Shown here piece by piece: positions 18,644 to 27,260 of a stretch of 64,000 nucleotides of DNA. The translations under genes and the position numbers were made by a program. The notes below the pieces were generated by a model. The model saw only the letters and a list, made by a program, of their open reading frames with translations. It searched no databases and was not told where the DNA came from. The first letter of the stretch is position 1. Each line of letters starts with the position of its first letter. Location: positions 1,240,001-1,304,000 of the forward strand of contig NZ_CP104578.1 in NCBI RefSeq assembly GCF_036826855.1, given 5' to 3'. Origin of the DNA: Streptomyces sp. SJL17-4 (GTDB taxonomy: Bacteria > Actinomycetota > Actinomycetes > Streptomycetales > Streptomycetaceae).

Positions 18644-19240
18644 CTGACCACACCATCCACTCTCAACCCGTCCGACCGGCACGCCCTCCTGCTGAGGCGG
18701 CTGGAGGTGTTCCTCGTCGAGAGCGAGGCGATCCTCGCCGCCTGGGACGCCTACTCCGACAAGAACACCGACGCCGACGGCCAGCCCTACGACGAGGTGT
18801 CGTACGGCTGGCGCATGGTCCAACGGGACTCAGAGACCTGGCGCGCGTTCCAGGAGATCCGGTACTCGGCCCGCGAGCTGCTCGCCACGGCCGCCGTCCA
18901 GCTCCAGCACACCAGTGCCGGTGACATCGGACCCCGATGGGCATGGCAACTGGCTGAGCTCGCCCGCGCGCTGGAGAAGCTGGAGGCGCTCCAGAACGAG
19001 CATGCCAAGGTCCGCGAGGCCCGGCGTACTTCACCTCCGGTGTCCCAGGAGAAGTTCGTCGACTCCCTGGCCGAGCGCAACGAGGAAGCATGGGACGGCC
19101 TGGACACCTGGGCCATACAAGGCCGGGTCCTCCTCGACATCCACGCCGTCGCCCTCAAGGCACCGGCGCGGATCCTGAGAACCGCACCCACCCCGACGGC
19201 CGCGGCGGCGGCCCGCCGTCTGGCAGGGAAGCGCCGATGA
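18644..19240 (+). CDS. Helical accessory protein (CTG or GTG start)
   Basis: About 198 residues, nearly all helical (LLLRRLEVFLVESEAILAAW, FQEIRYSARELLATAAVQLQ, ELARALEKLEALQNEHAK). CTG 18644 lies six bases after AAGGA and follows the pattern of its neighbours; GTG 18626 is in frame but precedes that ribosome-binding site. The end is basic (AARRLAGKRR) and the stop overlaps the ATG of the next DUF317 gene. I do not recognise a family. Confidence 0.6.
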   Translation: MTTPSTLNPSDRHALLLRRLEVFLVESEAILAAWDAYSDKNTDADGQPYDEVSYGWRMVQRDSETWRAFQEIRYSARELLATAAVQLQHTSAGDIGPRWAWQLAELARALEKLEALQNEHAKVREARRTSPPVSQEKFVDSLAERNEEAWDGLDTWAIQGRVLLDIHAVALKAPARILRTAPTPTAAAAARRLAGKRR

Positions 19241-19989
19241 GCATCAAGGTCGAACAGGCGCTCATCTCACCCCGCTACCTCGCCGGCCCCGGCGACCCGG
19301 CCTGGGTCACCGCGGCCCTGCACGCAGGGGCCGGATGGAGCCACGGCCACGACCCGCTCATACCCCGGGTCGTCTTGACCAGCCCGGACCAGAAGACGAT
19401 GCTCCGCCTCGAACCCGATCTGAACGAGCCGTGGTGGCACCTTGCCCACCGCGACGGCCGCACCGGATCCGTCTGGAACGCCACCTTCGGTGGCGGCACG
19501 CCGGTCGAGCTGATCGCCGCGGTCACCGACACCCTCACCGACCCCGGCTACAACGCGCAAGAGGTCGCTGCTCCCTACCAGCCGCTTTGGCGGGCGGGAT
19601 GGGACTCCATTCACAACGGAGCGTTCCGCTCGCCGGACGGCCGGGTGAGGGGCGAGCGCCACAACTTCTCCGGCAGCAGCAACTGGCGCATCAGGGCCAG
19701 CCTCGACGAGGACGATCCCGTATGGCACGCCTGGTTCGCCAGTGCCACACCCCGCGTCATCGTTGCCGCGTTCATGCGGGCGCTCGCCGATCCCGAGCCC
19801 GTACGCCGCTCCTACGAGCAGACCATCGGCCTGTCCCGCCGCCGGATCACCCTGCGCTGGCAGGAGTGGACAGCCGAGAGCGTCGCCCGGGCACTGCCCG
19901 AGCGAATCGAACACCTCGCCGCCCGCCGTGCCAGCGCCCCACCGCCCGCGCCTCCCACCCCACCGTCAGCGCCCCGCCGCACCCGTTGA
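19237..19989 (+). CDS. DUF317-family protein 3
   Basis: A 250-residue protein with two DUF317 repeats: ISPRYLAGPGDPAWVTAALH with TFGGGTPVELIAAVTDTL, then FRSPDGRVRGERHNFSG with FASATPRVIVAAFMRAL. ATG 19237 overlaps the previous stop. The tail is Pro/Ala-rich and ends SAPRRTR. It stands directly before the coupling-protein gene. DUF317 function is unknown. Confidence 0.75.
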   Translation: MSIKVEQALISPRYLAGPGDPAWVTAALHAGAGWSHGHDPLIPRVVLTSPDQKTMLRLEPDLNEPWWHLAHRDGRTGSVWNATFGGGTPVELIAAVTDTLTDPGYNAQEVAAPYQPLWRAGWDSIHNGAFRSPDGRVRGERHNFSGSSNWRIRASLDEDDPVWHAWFASATPRVIVAAFMRALADPEPVRRSYEQTIGLSRRRITLRWQEWTAESVARALPERIEHLAARRASAPPPAPPTPPSAPRRTR

Positions 19990-20033
19990 CACTCCCTCGC
20001 TCGCTATAGCCCGCACCGCCCAAGGACCACCGC

Positions 20034-21827
20034 TTGCGCTCTGCTCCCCCCTCCAGTTCCGACGGCTACGACATAGCCCTGAAGGTCCTCCTCGGCGCCT
20101 TCGCCCTCGGCCTGCCCCTCGCCTCGATCGCCTGGCTGGGCGGCAACCTCACCGCCTGGGCGACCGGCACCAGCCGCTGGGTGCCCTACCGGCCCGGCGA
20201 CGCCCTCCTGCAGCCCGAGCAGCTCTGGCCTGAGGCTGGAGAAACGTCCCTGCTCATCAGTACGCGGATCGTCCCCGTCCTTGTGACCCTTCTCCTCGCC
20301 TGCGGCGCCGGGGCCCTGTGGCTGCGGTACAAGAACCGCGCCGGCGGCAGGAAGAAGAAGGTCGACGGGATGGCCAAGGCCCGCGACATCGAGCCGCTGC
20401 TCGCCAAGGCCATCGAGGCCAAGGCCCGCTCGCTGAGGCCGAGTCTGAAGGACGCCAAGCACATCGAGCCGCGCGACGCCGGCATCCTCCTCGGCAGCCT
20501 CCAGGGCACGAAGCACGAGGTCCGCATGGGCTTCGAGGATGTGGCCGTCGCCATCATGGCGCCGCGCTCAGGCAAGACCACCTCCCTCGCCATCCCCTCC
20601 ATCCTCGCGGCCCCCGGGCCGGTGCTGCTGACGTCGAACAAGGCCGCGGGCGACGCCTACACGGCGTGCCTCGACGCCCGGTGCAGGGTCGGCCGGGTGT
20701 GGTCGATGGACCCGCAGCAGATCGCCCACGCCGATCGGGCCATGTGGTGGAACCCGCTCACCGACGCGCGGACCTTGGACGGCGCCGGACGCCTGGCCGG
20801 CCACTTCCTCGCCGCCTCGGTGGACGCCTCCCAGCAGGGCGACTTCTGGTCCAAGGCCGGATCCAACATCCTCGCCCAGCTGTTCCTCGCCGCAGCCCTC
20901 GACGAGCGGCCGATCACCGACGTGATGCAGTGGCTCGCCTTCCCCGCCGACCGCACCCCGCTCGACATCCTGCGCGACCACAGGTTCACCGCTGTCGCGG
21001 CCCAGCTCAAGGGCACCGTGGAAGGTCCGCCGGAGACAAGGGACGGAATCTACGAGACCGCGCGCCAGTACGCCGCCGCCCTGCTCAACGCGGACATCGC
21101 CGCCTGGGTCACCCCGCAGAAGGACGTCCCCGAGTTCCGCCCCGCCGAGTTCGTGACGAGCACGGACACCTTGTTCCTGCTGTCGAAGGACGGCGGAGGC
21201 GGCGCCTCCGCGCTGATCGCCGCGTGCGCGGACTCCGTGATGCGAGCCGCGACCGCCCAGGCCGAACGCGCCGGCGGCCGGCTGGACCCGCCGATGCTCG
21301 CGATCCTCGATGAGGCCGCCAACGTCTGCAAGATCTCAGACTTGCCCGATCTGTACTCCCACCTCGGCAGCCGGGGGATCATCCCGATCACCATCCTGCA
21401 GAGCTACCGCCAGGGCCAGAAGGTCTGGGGGGACGCGGGCATGGACGCCATGTGGTCCGCGGCCACCGTCAAGGTCATCGGCTCCGGCATCGACGATCCC
21501 GACTTCGCCGACAAGCTCTCGCGGATGATCGGCGACCACGACGTGGCGACCACCAGCACGTCGGTATCCGAGTCCGGCAAGTCGACCTCGATCAGCATGC
21601 GGCAGGAGCGGATCCTGCCCGCCGACGCGATCCGCGCCCTGCCCAAGGGATCCGCCCTGTGCCTGGCCACCGGCATGAGGGTCGCGATGCTGACCCTCCG
21701 GCCGTGGTACGCCGAGCCCGGCGCCGGCGAACTCGCCGCCGCCTCCGCCCGCGCCTCCAGGGCCATCACCGCCCGCGCCATCGCCAAACAGGCCCCGAAG
21801 CAGACCGACTTCGACAAGGCCGCGTAA
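20034..21827 (+). CDS. VirD4/TraG-type coupling protein (TTG start)
   Basis: A 597-residue type IV coupling protein, the ATPase that brings substrates to a type IV secretion channel. Two N-terminal membrane segments (about 14-45 and 74-97) precede the motor: Walker A APRSGKTT at 176-183 and Walker B LAILDEA at about 422-428, with the TraG-like SLYSHLGSRGI-type region after it (DLPDLYSHLGSRGIIPITIL). TTG 20034 follows AAGGA by seven bases and leaves the first membrane segment complete. It ends DFDKAA, without the arginine tail of the accessory proteins. It is the strongest evidence that the element conjugates by a type IV system rather than by a TraB/FtsK pump. Confidence 0.85.
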   Translation: MRSAPPSSSDGYDIALKVLLGAFALGLPLASIAWLGGNLTAWATGTSRWVPYRPGDALLQPEQLWPEAGETSLLISTRIVPVLVTLLLACGAGALWLRYKNRAGGRKKKVDGMAKARDIEPLLAKAIEAKARSLRPSLKDAKHIEPRDAGILLGSLQGTKHEVRMGFEDVAVAIMAPRSGKTTSLAIPSILAAPGPVLLTSNKAAGDAYTACLDARCRVGRVWSMDPQQIAHADRAMWWNPLTDARTLDGAGRLAGHFLAASVDASQQGDFWSKAGSNILAQLFLAAALDERPITDVMQWLAFPADRTPLDILRDHRFTAVAAQLKGTVEGPPETRDGIYETARQYAAALLNADIAAWVTPQKDVPEFRPAEFVTSTDTLFLLSKDGGGGASALIAACADSVMRAATAQAERAGGRLDPPMLAILDEAANVCKISDLPDLYSHLGSRGIIPITILQSYRQGQKVWGDAGMDAMWSAATVKVIGSGIDDPDFADKLSRMIGDHDVATTSTSVSESGKSTSISMRQERILPADAIRALPKGSALCLATGMRVAMLTLRPWYAEPGAGELAAASARASRAITARAIAKQAPKQTDFDKAA

Positions 21828-21860
21828 CCACACACCCCGATTCAGACAGGAGGTCATCGT

Positions 21861-22336
21861 TTGCCCGACCAGCACCCGCCGTCGGTGACCTGGACCCGTC
21901 CACGCACAGCCTGCTGAACCTGCTCGCCAAGGCGTGGAACACCACGCCCAACGACGCCGTCCGCCAGCTCCTCGTCCTCTTCTCCGAGACCATGCCCGCA
22001 GCCGCTCAGACGGATGCGGACGGCCGGGTCCCGGTGTACGCGGTCTACGCCGCCACCCGCGTCGACGCGCTCTACGACACCGCCACCCAGTCCGTCACCA
22101 TCCCCGAAGGCAACCCCGGCGCGGGGGCCTACAAGTCCCCCAGCGGAGCGTCCAGAGCGGTCATCGAGGCTCTGCGTCCCGATGTCCTTCCCATCCGCAC
22201 CGGTTGGGCGTTCTGGCGGATCGCCTCCTCCGGACAGATCCTCCGCACCATCCGGCCCCCATCGGCCACCGCGCTCGCCGCACGTGCCCTGCCCCCGACG
22301 GCGCCGCAGGCTGCCCCCGCGGCGCGGTCGCGCTGA
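21861..22336 (+). CDS. Accessory protein with an early frameshift (TTG start)
   Basis: AGGAGG (21848-21853) is followed at seven bases by TTG 21861, but that frame stops after about 18 codons. The clear coding frame (VGDLDPSTHSLLNLLAKAWN to the stop at 22336) has no start near the ribosome-binding site. A one-base indel at about 21875 (cacccgccgtcgg) reconciles the two and gives about 158 residues. The tail (PPTAPQAAPAARSR) carries the RSR ending. Function unknown. Confidence 0.5.
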
Positions 22337-22357
22337 CGGCCGATCCCGGAGACGACC

Positions 22358-22917
22358 ATGCACATCATCGACCTCGCCGGACAGACCCGCGCCCTCGGGC
22401 AGACACCCGGTGAACTGCAGGACCTGCGGACCGAGATCGAGGGGATACGGGCCGGCGACATCGCCCGGCCCGTACGCGAGATCGCGCCGATCGCGGTCCG
22501 CGCGCACAGCCTGGCCATCCGACGCCTGCAGCAGCTCGACACTCTCTCCACCAGCCAGTACGCCGTCATGAAGAACGGCCACGAGAACCTTGCGGTCCTG
22601 GCCGAGGCCGCCTCGCGGATTTCCGTCGCCTCGTCGCTGTGCATGTACGGCATCACCGGCCGCACCGACGCCCTGCTGTACGAGGACAGCGACGGGACAC
22701 CACAGACCAGCCGCCAGTACTCGCCAAGGCTGTCGGCACCTACCGCGTGCTCGCCCAGAACCTTTCCCGGCGCCTGGCATCCGCCGCCGCCCGGGCCGAG
22801 GACCAGCCCCTCATCGCCCGCGCCCTCGCCGGCCCCCGTGTCACCGCCCAGACCTCCCCGCGTGCAGCGCCGCCCACCGCTCCCGGCACCGCAGGCCGCC
22901 TGACTGCCCGGCGGTAA
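22358..22917 (+). CDS. Helical accessory protein, frameshifted
   Basis: Begins at ATG 22358 (MHIIDLAGQTRALGQTPGEL, IAVRAHSLAIRRLQQLDTL). Near 22720 the coding signal changes frame to VLAKAVGTYRVLAQNLSRRL and ends at TAA 22915-22917 with a Pro/Ala-rich tail ending RLTARR. Rejoined, the protein is about 186 residues, helical, and typical of this block. One more probable single-base indel. Confidence 0.55.
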
Positions 22918-22939
22918 CCCACCGACAAGGAGACTCCGC

Positions 22940-23215
22940 ATCCCTCTCTGCAACACGCCCCAGCACGTCGAGCAAATCCTCGCAGTCGCCAGGGAATTCA
23001 CTTCCCTCCACGACGAGACGACCCATCCCGTCACCTTCACCTTCTTCGAGAAGCACAGGCTCGTCCACGTGGGCGCCATGACCCTGCTCAGCAGCGGCCA
23101 AACGTTCAACGCCTGCGACTGCGGCCACGGTCTCCTTGCCCGGACCGCCATGCGCATGCCTTCAGTCGCTCCCCCGGCCGTCGCGTGGACGGCCGATGCG
23201 GGAGGGGACCGATGA
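22940..23215 (+). CDS. Small Cys-containing protein (ATC start)
   Basis: A 91-residue frame beginning at ATC 22940, seven bases after AAGGAG (22927-22932). It encodes PLCNTPQHVEQILAVAREFT, FTFFEKHRLVHVGAMTLLSS and a CDCGHG motif. No ATG occurs before residue 47, and the next ATG would remove half of the protein. Its TGA overlaps the ATG of the next gene (ATGA). Unknown function; it may bind metal through Cys/His. Confidence 0.5.
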   Translation: MPLCNTPQHVEQILAVAREFTSLHDETTHPVTFTFFEKHRLVHVGAMTLLSSGQTFNACDCGHGLLARTAMRMPSVAPPAVAWTADAGGDR

Positions 23216-24099
23216 CGTTGGAGGAGCGCAATCACCCCGGCAGCCCGGAGTCACCGCAGGTCCCGATGCCTGCTCGTCTCCTCGCCCTGGCCGAGGAGTT
23301 CGCCAGCTTCCACGACGACCTGCAACTCCTGCGCGTCGGAGAGCATCTCTCGCGGGAGATCGCCGAGGCCCTCGCAACGCAGGCGGGGTCATCTCCTGGT
23401 ACGTCCAGGACGTACCAGAAGGCCGCCGGACGGATCCACCTGCCCCTTAGTCCGGTCGCCGGGGACGTGCACATCCGGCTGACACTGCTCGCCCCGCAGG
23501 CCGCGACAGCCGCCGACGATCTCCGGATCGCCGAGAGCCTCCTGCGCATTCTCTCCACTGAGGAGATGGCGCAAGGTCCTGGCGGCCGTACGGAACACGT
23601 CCAGGACACGCTCATCGAGGCGGGGCGGCATGTGGCCGCGGCCAGGACCCTGACCGCCCTGGGAGCACCCGACCTCGTCGTTGCCGCCGACGATCTCACG
23701 GGCGCGGTGCGTGCCCGGCACGGCGCCGAGCCCGCCGCTTCGATGTCGTCCTCCCAGTACCGGTGCCTCATGGCCATCGCGCAGGGCTACGTCAGCGTGG
23801 TTGCCCAAGCGGTCGAAGAAGCCTGGCTGCGGTACGACCGGTTGTCCATGGCCACGGTCCGCTCCCTGGAGGCGCGAGGCTGGGTCACCCGAGCGCCCCG
23901 CCCGCTGGGCACGTCCCTCTCGGTGCGCTTGTACCTGACCGACGCCGGCCGCGTGGCGCTCGCCTCTCGACTCGGACGTCCCCCTGCCCCGGCCTCGAAG
24001 CGTCCTGCCCCGCTCGCGGCACAGGCCGCCCGAACCCGACTCCGCTGCCCCAAGGACCGCTGCGACGGCGCCGCCGCCGAGCCGCCCCGCCTGGCGTAG
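23212..24099 (+). CDS. Accessory protein with winged-helix-like C-terminal part
   Basis: A 295-residue protein starting at ATG 23212 in the stop codon of the previous gene. The first 180 residues are helical (RLLALAEEFASFHDDLQLLR, AADDLRIAESLLRILSTEEM). Residues 190-255 (QYRCLMAIAQGYVSV, ATVRSLEARGWVTRA, VRLYLTDAGRVALASRL) look like a winged helix of the MarR/PadR kind with its recognition helix and wing. The same architecture is seen in the next gene. It could be a DNA-binding regulator of the element. Confidence 0.6.
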   Translation: MTLEERNHPGSPESPQVPMPARLLALAEEFASFHDDLQLLRVGEHLSREIAEALATQAGSSPGTSRTYQKAAGRIHLPLSPVAGDVHIRLTLLAPQAATAADDLRIAESLLRILSTEEMAQGPGGRTEHVQDTLIEAGRHVAAARTLTALGAPDLVVAADDLTGAVRARHGAEPAASMSSSQYRCLMAIAQGYVSVVAQAVEEAWLRYDRLSMATVRSLEARGWVTRAPRPLGTSLSVRLYLTDAGRVALASRLGRPPAPASKRPAPLAAQAARTRLRCPKDRCDGAAAEPPRLA

Positions 24100-24159
24100 T
24101 GCCGGCCGCTCGCAAGCACCCGTCCCCCTGTCTCCCTCTTCTCCAAGGAGCCCCGTTTC

Positions 24160-24969
24160 TTGACACAGCCGTTCACCCCCGGGCCGATCGATGAGGACCT
24201 GTGGACACTGACCCAGTACCTGCTGAAGTGCGGCGACCTGCTCGATGCCCTGCAGCGACAGCCGGGCGAGGCACCACAGCGGCTGCCCGACACCGTTCGT
24301 ACGGGCAGCGCCCTGTACCGGACCTCGCTGCACACCGGCAAGCTCCTGTCCCAGGCGGCGCTCTCCGACGCGGCAACCACCGTCGACGGCCAGGAGGCGA
24401 TTGCCGTCCTCCGCCGCCTCACCGACGCCATCGCGAGCGCCGCCGCGCGCGCGTCGGACGCCGTCTCCGCTCTCGCCCACGGCGACACCGCCTCGGCCGA
24501 CCGGCTGCTGGAGCAGTCCCGCGCACACCTGTACCGAACGCCGGTGGCCGTCCAGGACGTCGCCGCCGCCCTGCTGCGGCACGACGGCTACCTCTACGCC
24601 CAGCAACGCGCGGCACGGGAGAACCTCGGCACCCACTCCGCCATCGCGGTCAGCGAAGCGCAGCGCAAGGGCCTCGCCTCGTTCGCCCGCGGTGAGGGGG
24701 TCCTCCACGCATCCGCCGACGGCGCCCGAGAAGTCGTCGCTCCGCTGGCCACGCCCATGAGGGCTACCACCATCGACGCTCTCGTCGACAAGAAGCTGAT
24801 CGCCCTCACCCCGCTCGTCCAGCAAGGCCGGTACGGCGTGCGGCTCACCTCCGTCGGCGTCCAGGCTCTTCTTTCAGCACACCCGGCGCAGCGCCGCGGC
24901 CCCGCCACCACAGCACCCACGCCCGTCGCGCCGCGCAGCACCACACGCCGCGCGGGCGCGCGGCGGTGA
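24160..24969 (+). CDS. Accessory protein with winged-helix-like C-terminal part (TTG start)
   Basis: A 269-residue protein; TTG 24160 follows AAGGAG by nine bases. It is helical up to about residue 165, then carries a segment (SEAQRKGLASFARGEGVLHA, TTIDALVDKKLIALTPLVQQ, YGVRLTSVGVQALL) that resembles the winged helix at the end of the previous gene. The tail is Thr/Pro/Arg-rich and ends RRAGARR. Probably a divergent paralogue of its neighbour. Confidence 0.6.
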   Translation: MTQPFTPGPIDEDLWTLTQYLLKCGDLLDALQRQPGEAPQRLPDTVRTGSALYRTSLHTGKLLSQAALSDAATTVDGQEAIAVLRRLTDAIASAAARASDAVSALAHGDTASADRLLEQSRAHLYRTPVAVQDVAAALLRHDGYLYAQQRAARENLGTHSAIAVSEAQRKGLASFARGEGVLHASADGAREVVAPLATPMRATTIDALVDKKLIALTPLVQQGRYGVRLTSVGVQALLSAHPAQRRGPATTAPTPVAPRSTTRRAGARR

Positions 24970-25068
24970 CGGCCTTGGCCGACTGACGCGCTGCTCCCGT
25001 CACGTCCCGTCATCTCTCCTCAAGGGCCGCCCTTCCCGCTTCCCCCTCGCCACGACCAAGGAAGTCCC

Positions 25069-25989
25069 ATTTCCCCTACGCCCCAGTTCCGCGCCATTTC
25101 CCTCGGCGCCGGCGTTCAGTCCACCACCCTGCTCGCTCTGTCCGCCGACGGCACCCTCCCAAAGGTCGATTACGCAATCTTCGCCGACACCGGATGGGAG
25201 CCCAGGGCCGTTTACGACCACCTCGACCGCATCGAGCGCAAAATAGCCGAGCCTGCCGGAATCCCCATTCTCCGGGTCACCTCCGGAAATATCCGCGACG
25301 ACGCCCTCAATCCGGATCATCGCTTCGCTTCGATTCCCCTCTACATCCTCAACAAGGACGGACGACCTGGGATGACCCGGCGCCAGTGCACCGGGGAGTA
25401 CAAGGTGAAACCGATCAAGAAGAAGATCCGGGACCTTCTCGACTATCCGTATCCGGCCCGCGTTCCGAAGGGTGTCTTCGTCGAGCAGTGGATCGGCATA
25501 TCCACCGACGAATTTCACCGCGCCAAGGACGCTGACGTGAGGTACATGCGCAACCGGAATCCGCTGATCGACATGGGCTGGTCGCGTTCCGACTGCGTGC
25601 GCTATCTAACGTCCCTGGGGCTTGCCGATACCCCGAAATCAAGCTGCCTGGGGTGCCCGTTCCACGGCAATGCGCAGTGGCGGAATATCCGGGACCGCTC
25701 CCCCGCGGAGTGGGAGGATGTCGTCGCCTTCGACGCGGCGATCCGGAAGGGGAACGCCCGCGCCAACGCCGGCGGCAACAAGTTGCTGGGTAAGGCGTTT
25801 CTGCACCGCTCGCGGGTCCCGCTCGATCAGGCCCCGATCGACCACGTCACCGCGGCCGAGTGGGCCGCCCGTCAGGAGGATCTCGACGACGTCGGCGAGC
25901 TGGAGCAGGGCGTCGTGGACGGCTGCTCTCCCTGGGCGTGCCGGGGCGAAGTCGAGGCGGTTCAGGACGACTTCGGGCTCAGCGCGTGA
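25069..25989 (+). CDS. PP-loop (PAPS-reductase-like) protein (ATT start)
   Basis: A 306-residue member of the adenine nucleotide alpha-hydrolase/PAPS-reductase superfamily. The nucleotide-binding loop is SLGAGVQSTTLL (11-22), followed by FADTGWEP, RQCTGEYKVKP and a SCLGCPFH motif (192-199). The P-loop lies more than 90 codons upstream of the first ATG (25372). From the previous in-frame stop (24967-24969) to that ATG there is no ATG, GTG or TTG. ATT 25069, four bases after AAGGAAG, is the best start. The gene overlaps the C5-methyltransferase gene. Relatives occur in phages and mobile elements and include DndC of DNA phosphorothioation; the reaction here is unknown. Confidence 0.7.
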   Translation: MSPTPQFRAISLGAGVQSTTLLALSADGTLPKVDYAIFADTGWEPRAVYDHLDRIERKIAEPAGIPILRVTSGNIRDDALNPDHRFASIPLYILNKDGRPGMTRRQCTGEYKVKPIKKKIRDLLDYPYPARVPKGVFVEQWIGISTDEFHRAKDADVRYMRNRNPLIDMGWSRSDCVRYLTSLGLADTPKSSCLGCPFHGNAQWRNIRDRSPAEWEDVVAFDAAIRKGNARANAGGNKLLGKAFLHRSRVPLDQAPIDHVTAAEWAARQEDLDDVGELEQGVVDGCSPWACRGEVEAVQDDFGLSA

Positions 25990-27260
25990 AGGGTCTGGTG
26001 CTGGACCTGTTCGCGGGCCCGGGCGGCTGGAGCCACCCGTTGCGTGTACTCGGGATCCGGGATGTCGGGCTGGAATGGGACGAGTGGGCGTGCCGGACGC
26101 GGGCGGCGGCGGGGCTGCTGACGATCCGTACCGACGTCGCGATGTACCCGTGCCGGGTGTTCGTCGGCCGGACGCGTGGGTTCATCGCGTCGCCTCCGTG
26201 TCAGGCTTGGTCGATGGCGGGCAAGCGGCTCGGCCTGGTGGACCAGCCGCTGGTGCACCAGGCGGTCGCCGATCTCGCCGCCGGCCTCGACACCCGCGAG
26301 AAGCTGCTGGCCGCCTGCAGGGACGAGCGGTCCCTGCTCGCGGCGGAGCCGATGCGCTACCTGCGTGCCTTGCATGCGGTCGGCGAGCCGGAGTGGGTGG
26401 CCATGGAGGAGGTTCCCGACGTGCTGCCGCTGTGGCGCCAGTACGCGGCGATCCTGCGCGGCTGGGGGTTCTCCGTGTGGACGGGGATCCTGAATTCGGC
26501 CGACTACGGCGTCCCGCAGACGCGGAAGCGGGCGATCCTGCTCGCTTCTCGCGTCCGTACGGCCGAGCCGCCCGCGCCTACGCACGCCCGGCTCGCCGAG
26601 CCGGACTCGCTGTTCGGTCCGGGCCGCGCACGGTGGGTGTCCATGGCGGAGGCGCTCGGCTGGGGGGCGACCGACCGGCCCGTTCCGACTATCTGCGCCG
26701 GCGGCGGACCGGGGGGCGGCCCCGAACCCTTCCCTTCCGGAGCCCGCAAGACGCTCTCCGACGCCCGCGCCCGCGGCACCTGGGCACCGCTCGCAGCTGA
26801 CGTCGTCCTGGCCTCCCGGCGGGAAGGGTCCGGGTGGGCCGCCCGGCACGGCGTGCGCGACAACCGGACCGCCACCGCGCCCGAACCGACGTTCACCGCC
26901 GAGGCGCACCGCTGGTCGTGGTCGCTGCGCAGCAACAACCAGGCCAACGCCACCGTCCGGCCGCTCTCCGAGCCAGCCGGGACGCTGTTCTTCGGGCACC
27001 GTGCGAACGAGTGCACCTGGGTCGCCGAGCCGCCGGACGCCCAGCCCGGGGGCGAGGTCGAGCCGCCGGCGCCGATCCGGATCACGGCCGCCGAGGCCGG
27101 CATCCTGCAGAGCTTCCCTGCCGACTACCCCTGGCAGGGCAACAAGGGCCAGGTCTTCAGCCAGATCGGCAACGCCGTCCCCCCGAGGCTCGCCGCCCAC
27201 CTCCTCGCCCCGCACCTCGACCGTACCTTCAACCCCGACGACTTCACCCTGGCCGCCTAA
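25986..27260 (+). CDS. C5-cytosine DNA methyltransferase
   Basis: A 424-residue DNA cytosine-5 methyltransferase with motif I DLFAGPGG (7-14), the catalytic PCQ (71-73), EEV in place of ENV (141-143), QTRKR (178-182) and the C-terminal QIGNAVPP. GTG 25986 overlaps the stop of the PP-loop gene. No restriction endonuclease gene is adjacent, so this looks like an orphan methyltransferase. It may protect the element during transfer or act with the PP-loop protein on the same DNA. The target sequence cannot be read from the protein. Confidence 0.85.
   Translation: MKGLVLDLFAGPGGWSHPLRVLGIRDVGLEWDEWACRTRAAAGLLTIRTDVAMYPCRVFVGRTRGFIASPPCQAWSMAGKRLGLVDQPLVHQAVADLAAGLDTREKLLAACRDERSLLAAEPMRYLRALHAVGEPEWVAMEEVPDVLPLWRQYAAILRGWGFSVWTGILNSADYGVPQTRKRAILLASRVRTAEPPAPTHARLAEPDSLFGPGRARWVSMAEALGWGATDRPVPTICAGGGPGGGPEPFPSGARKTLSDARARGTWAPLAADVVLASRREGSGWAARHGVRDNRTATAPEPTFTAEAHRWSWSLRSNNQANATVRPLSEPAGTLFFGHRANECTWVAEPPDAQPGGEVEPPAPIRITAAEAGILQSFPADYPWQGNKGQVFSQIGNAVPPRLAAHLLAPHLDRTFNPDDFTLAA

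Noticed and set aside
20034..21827. FtsK/TraB-type double-strand DNA pump
   Set aside because: The protein has two N-terminal membrane segments and VirD4/TraG-type motor regions, without the C-terminal winged helix of TraB pumps.
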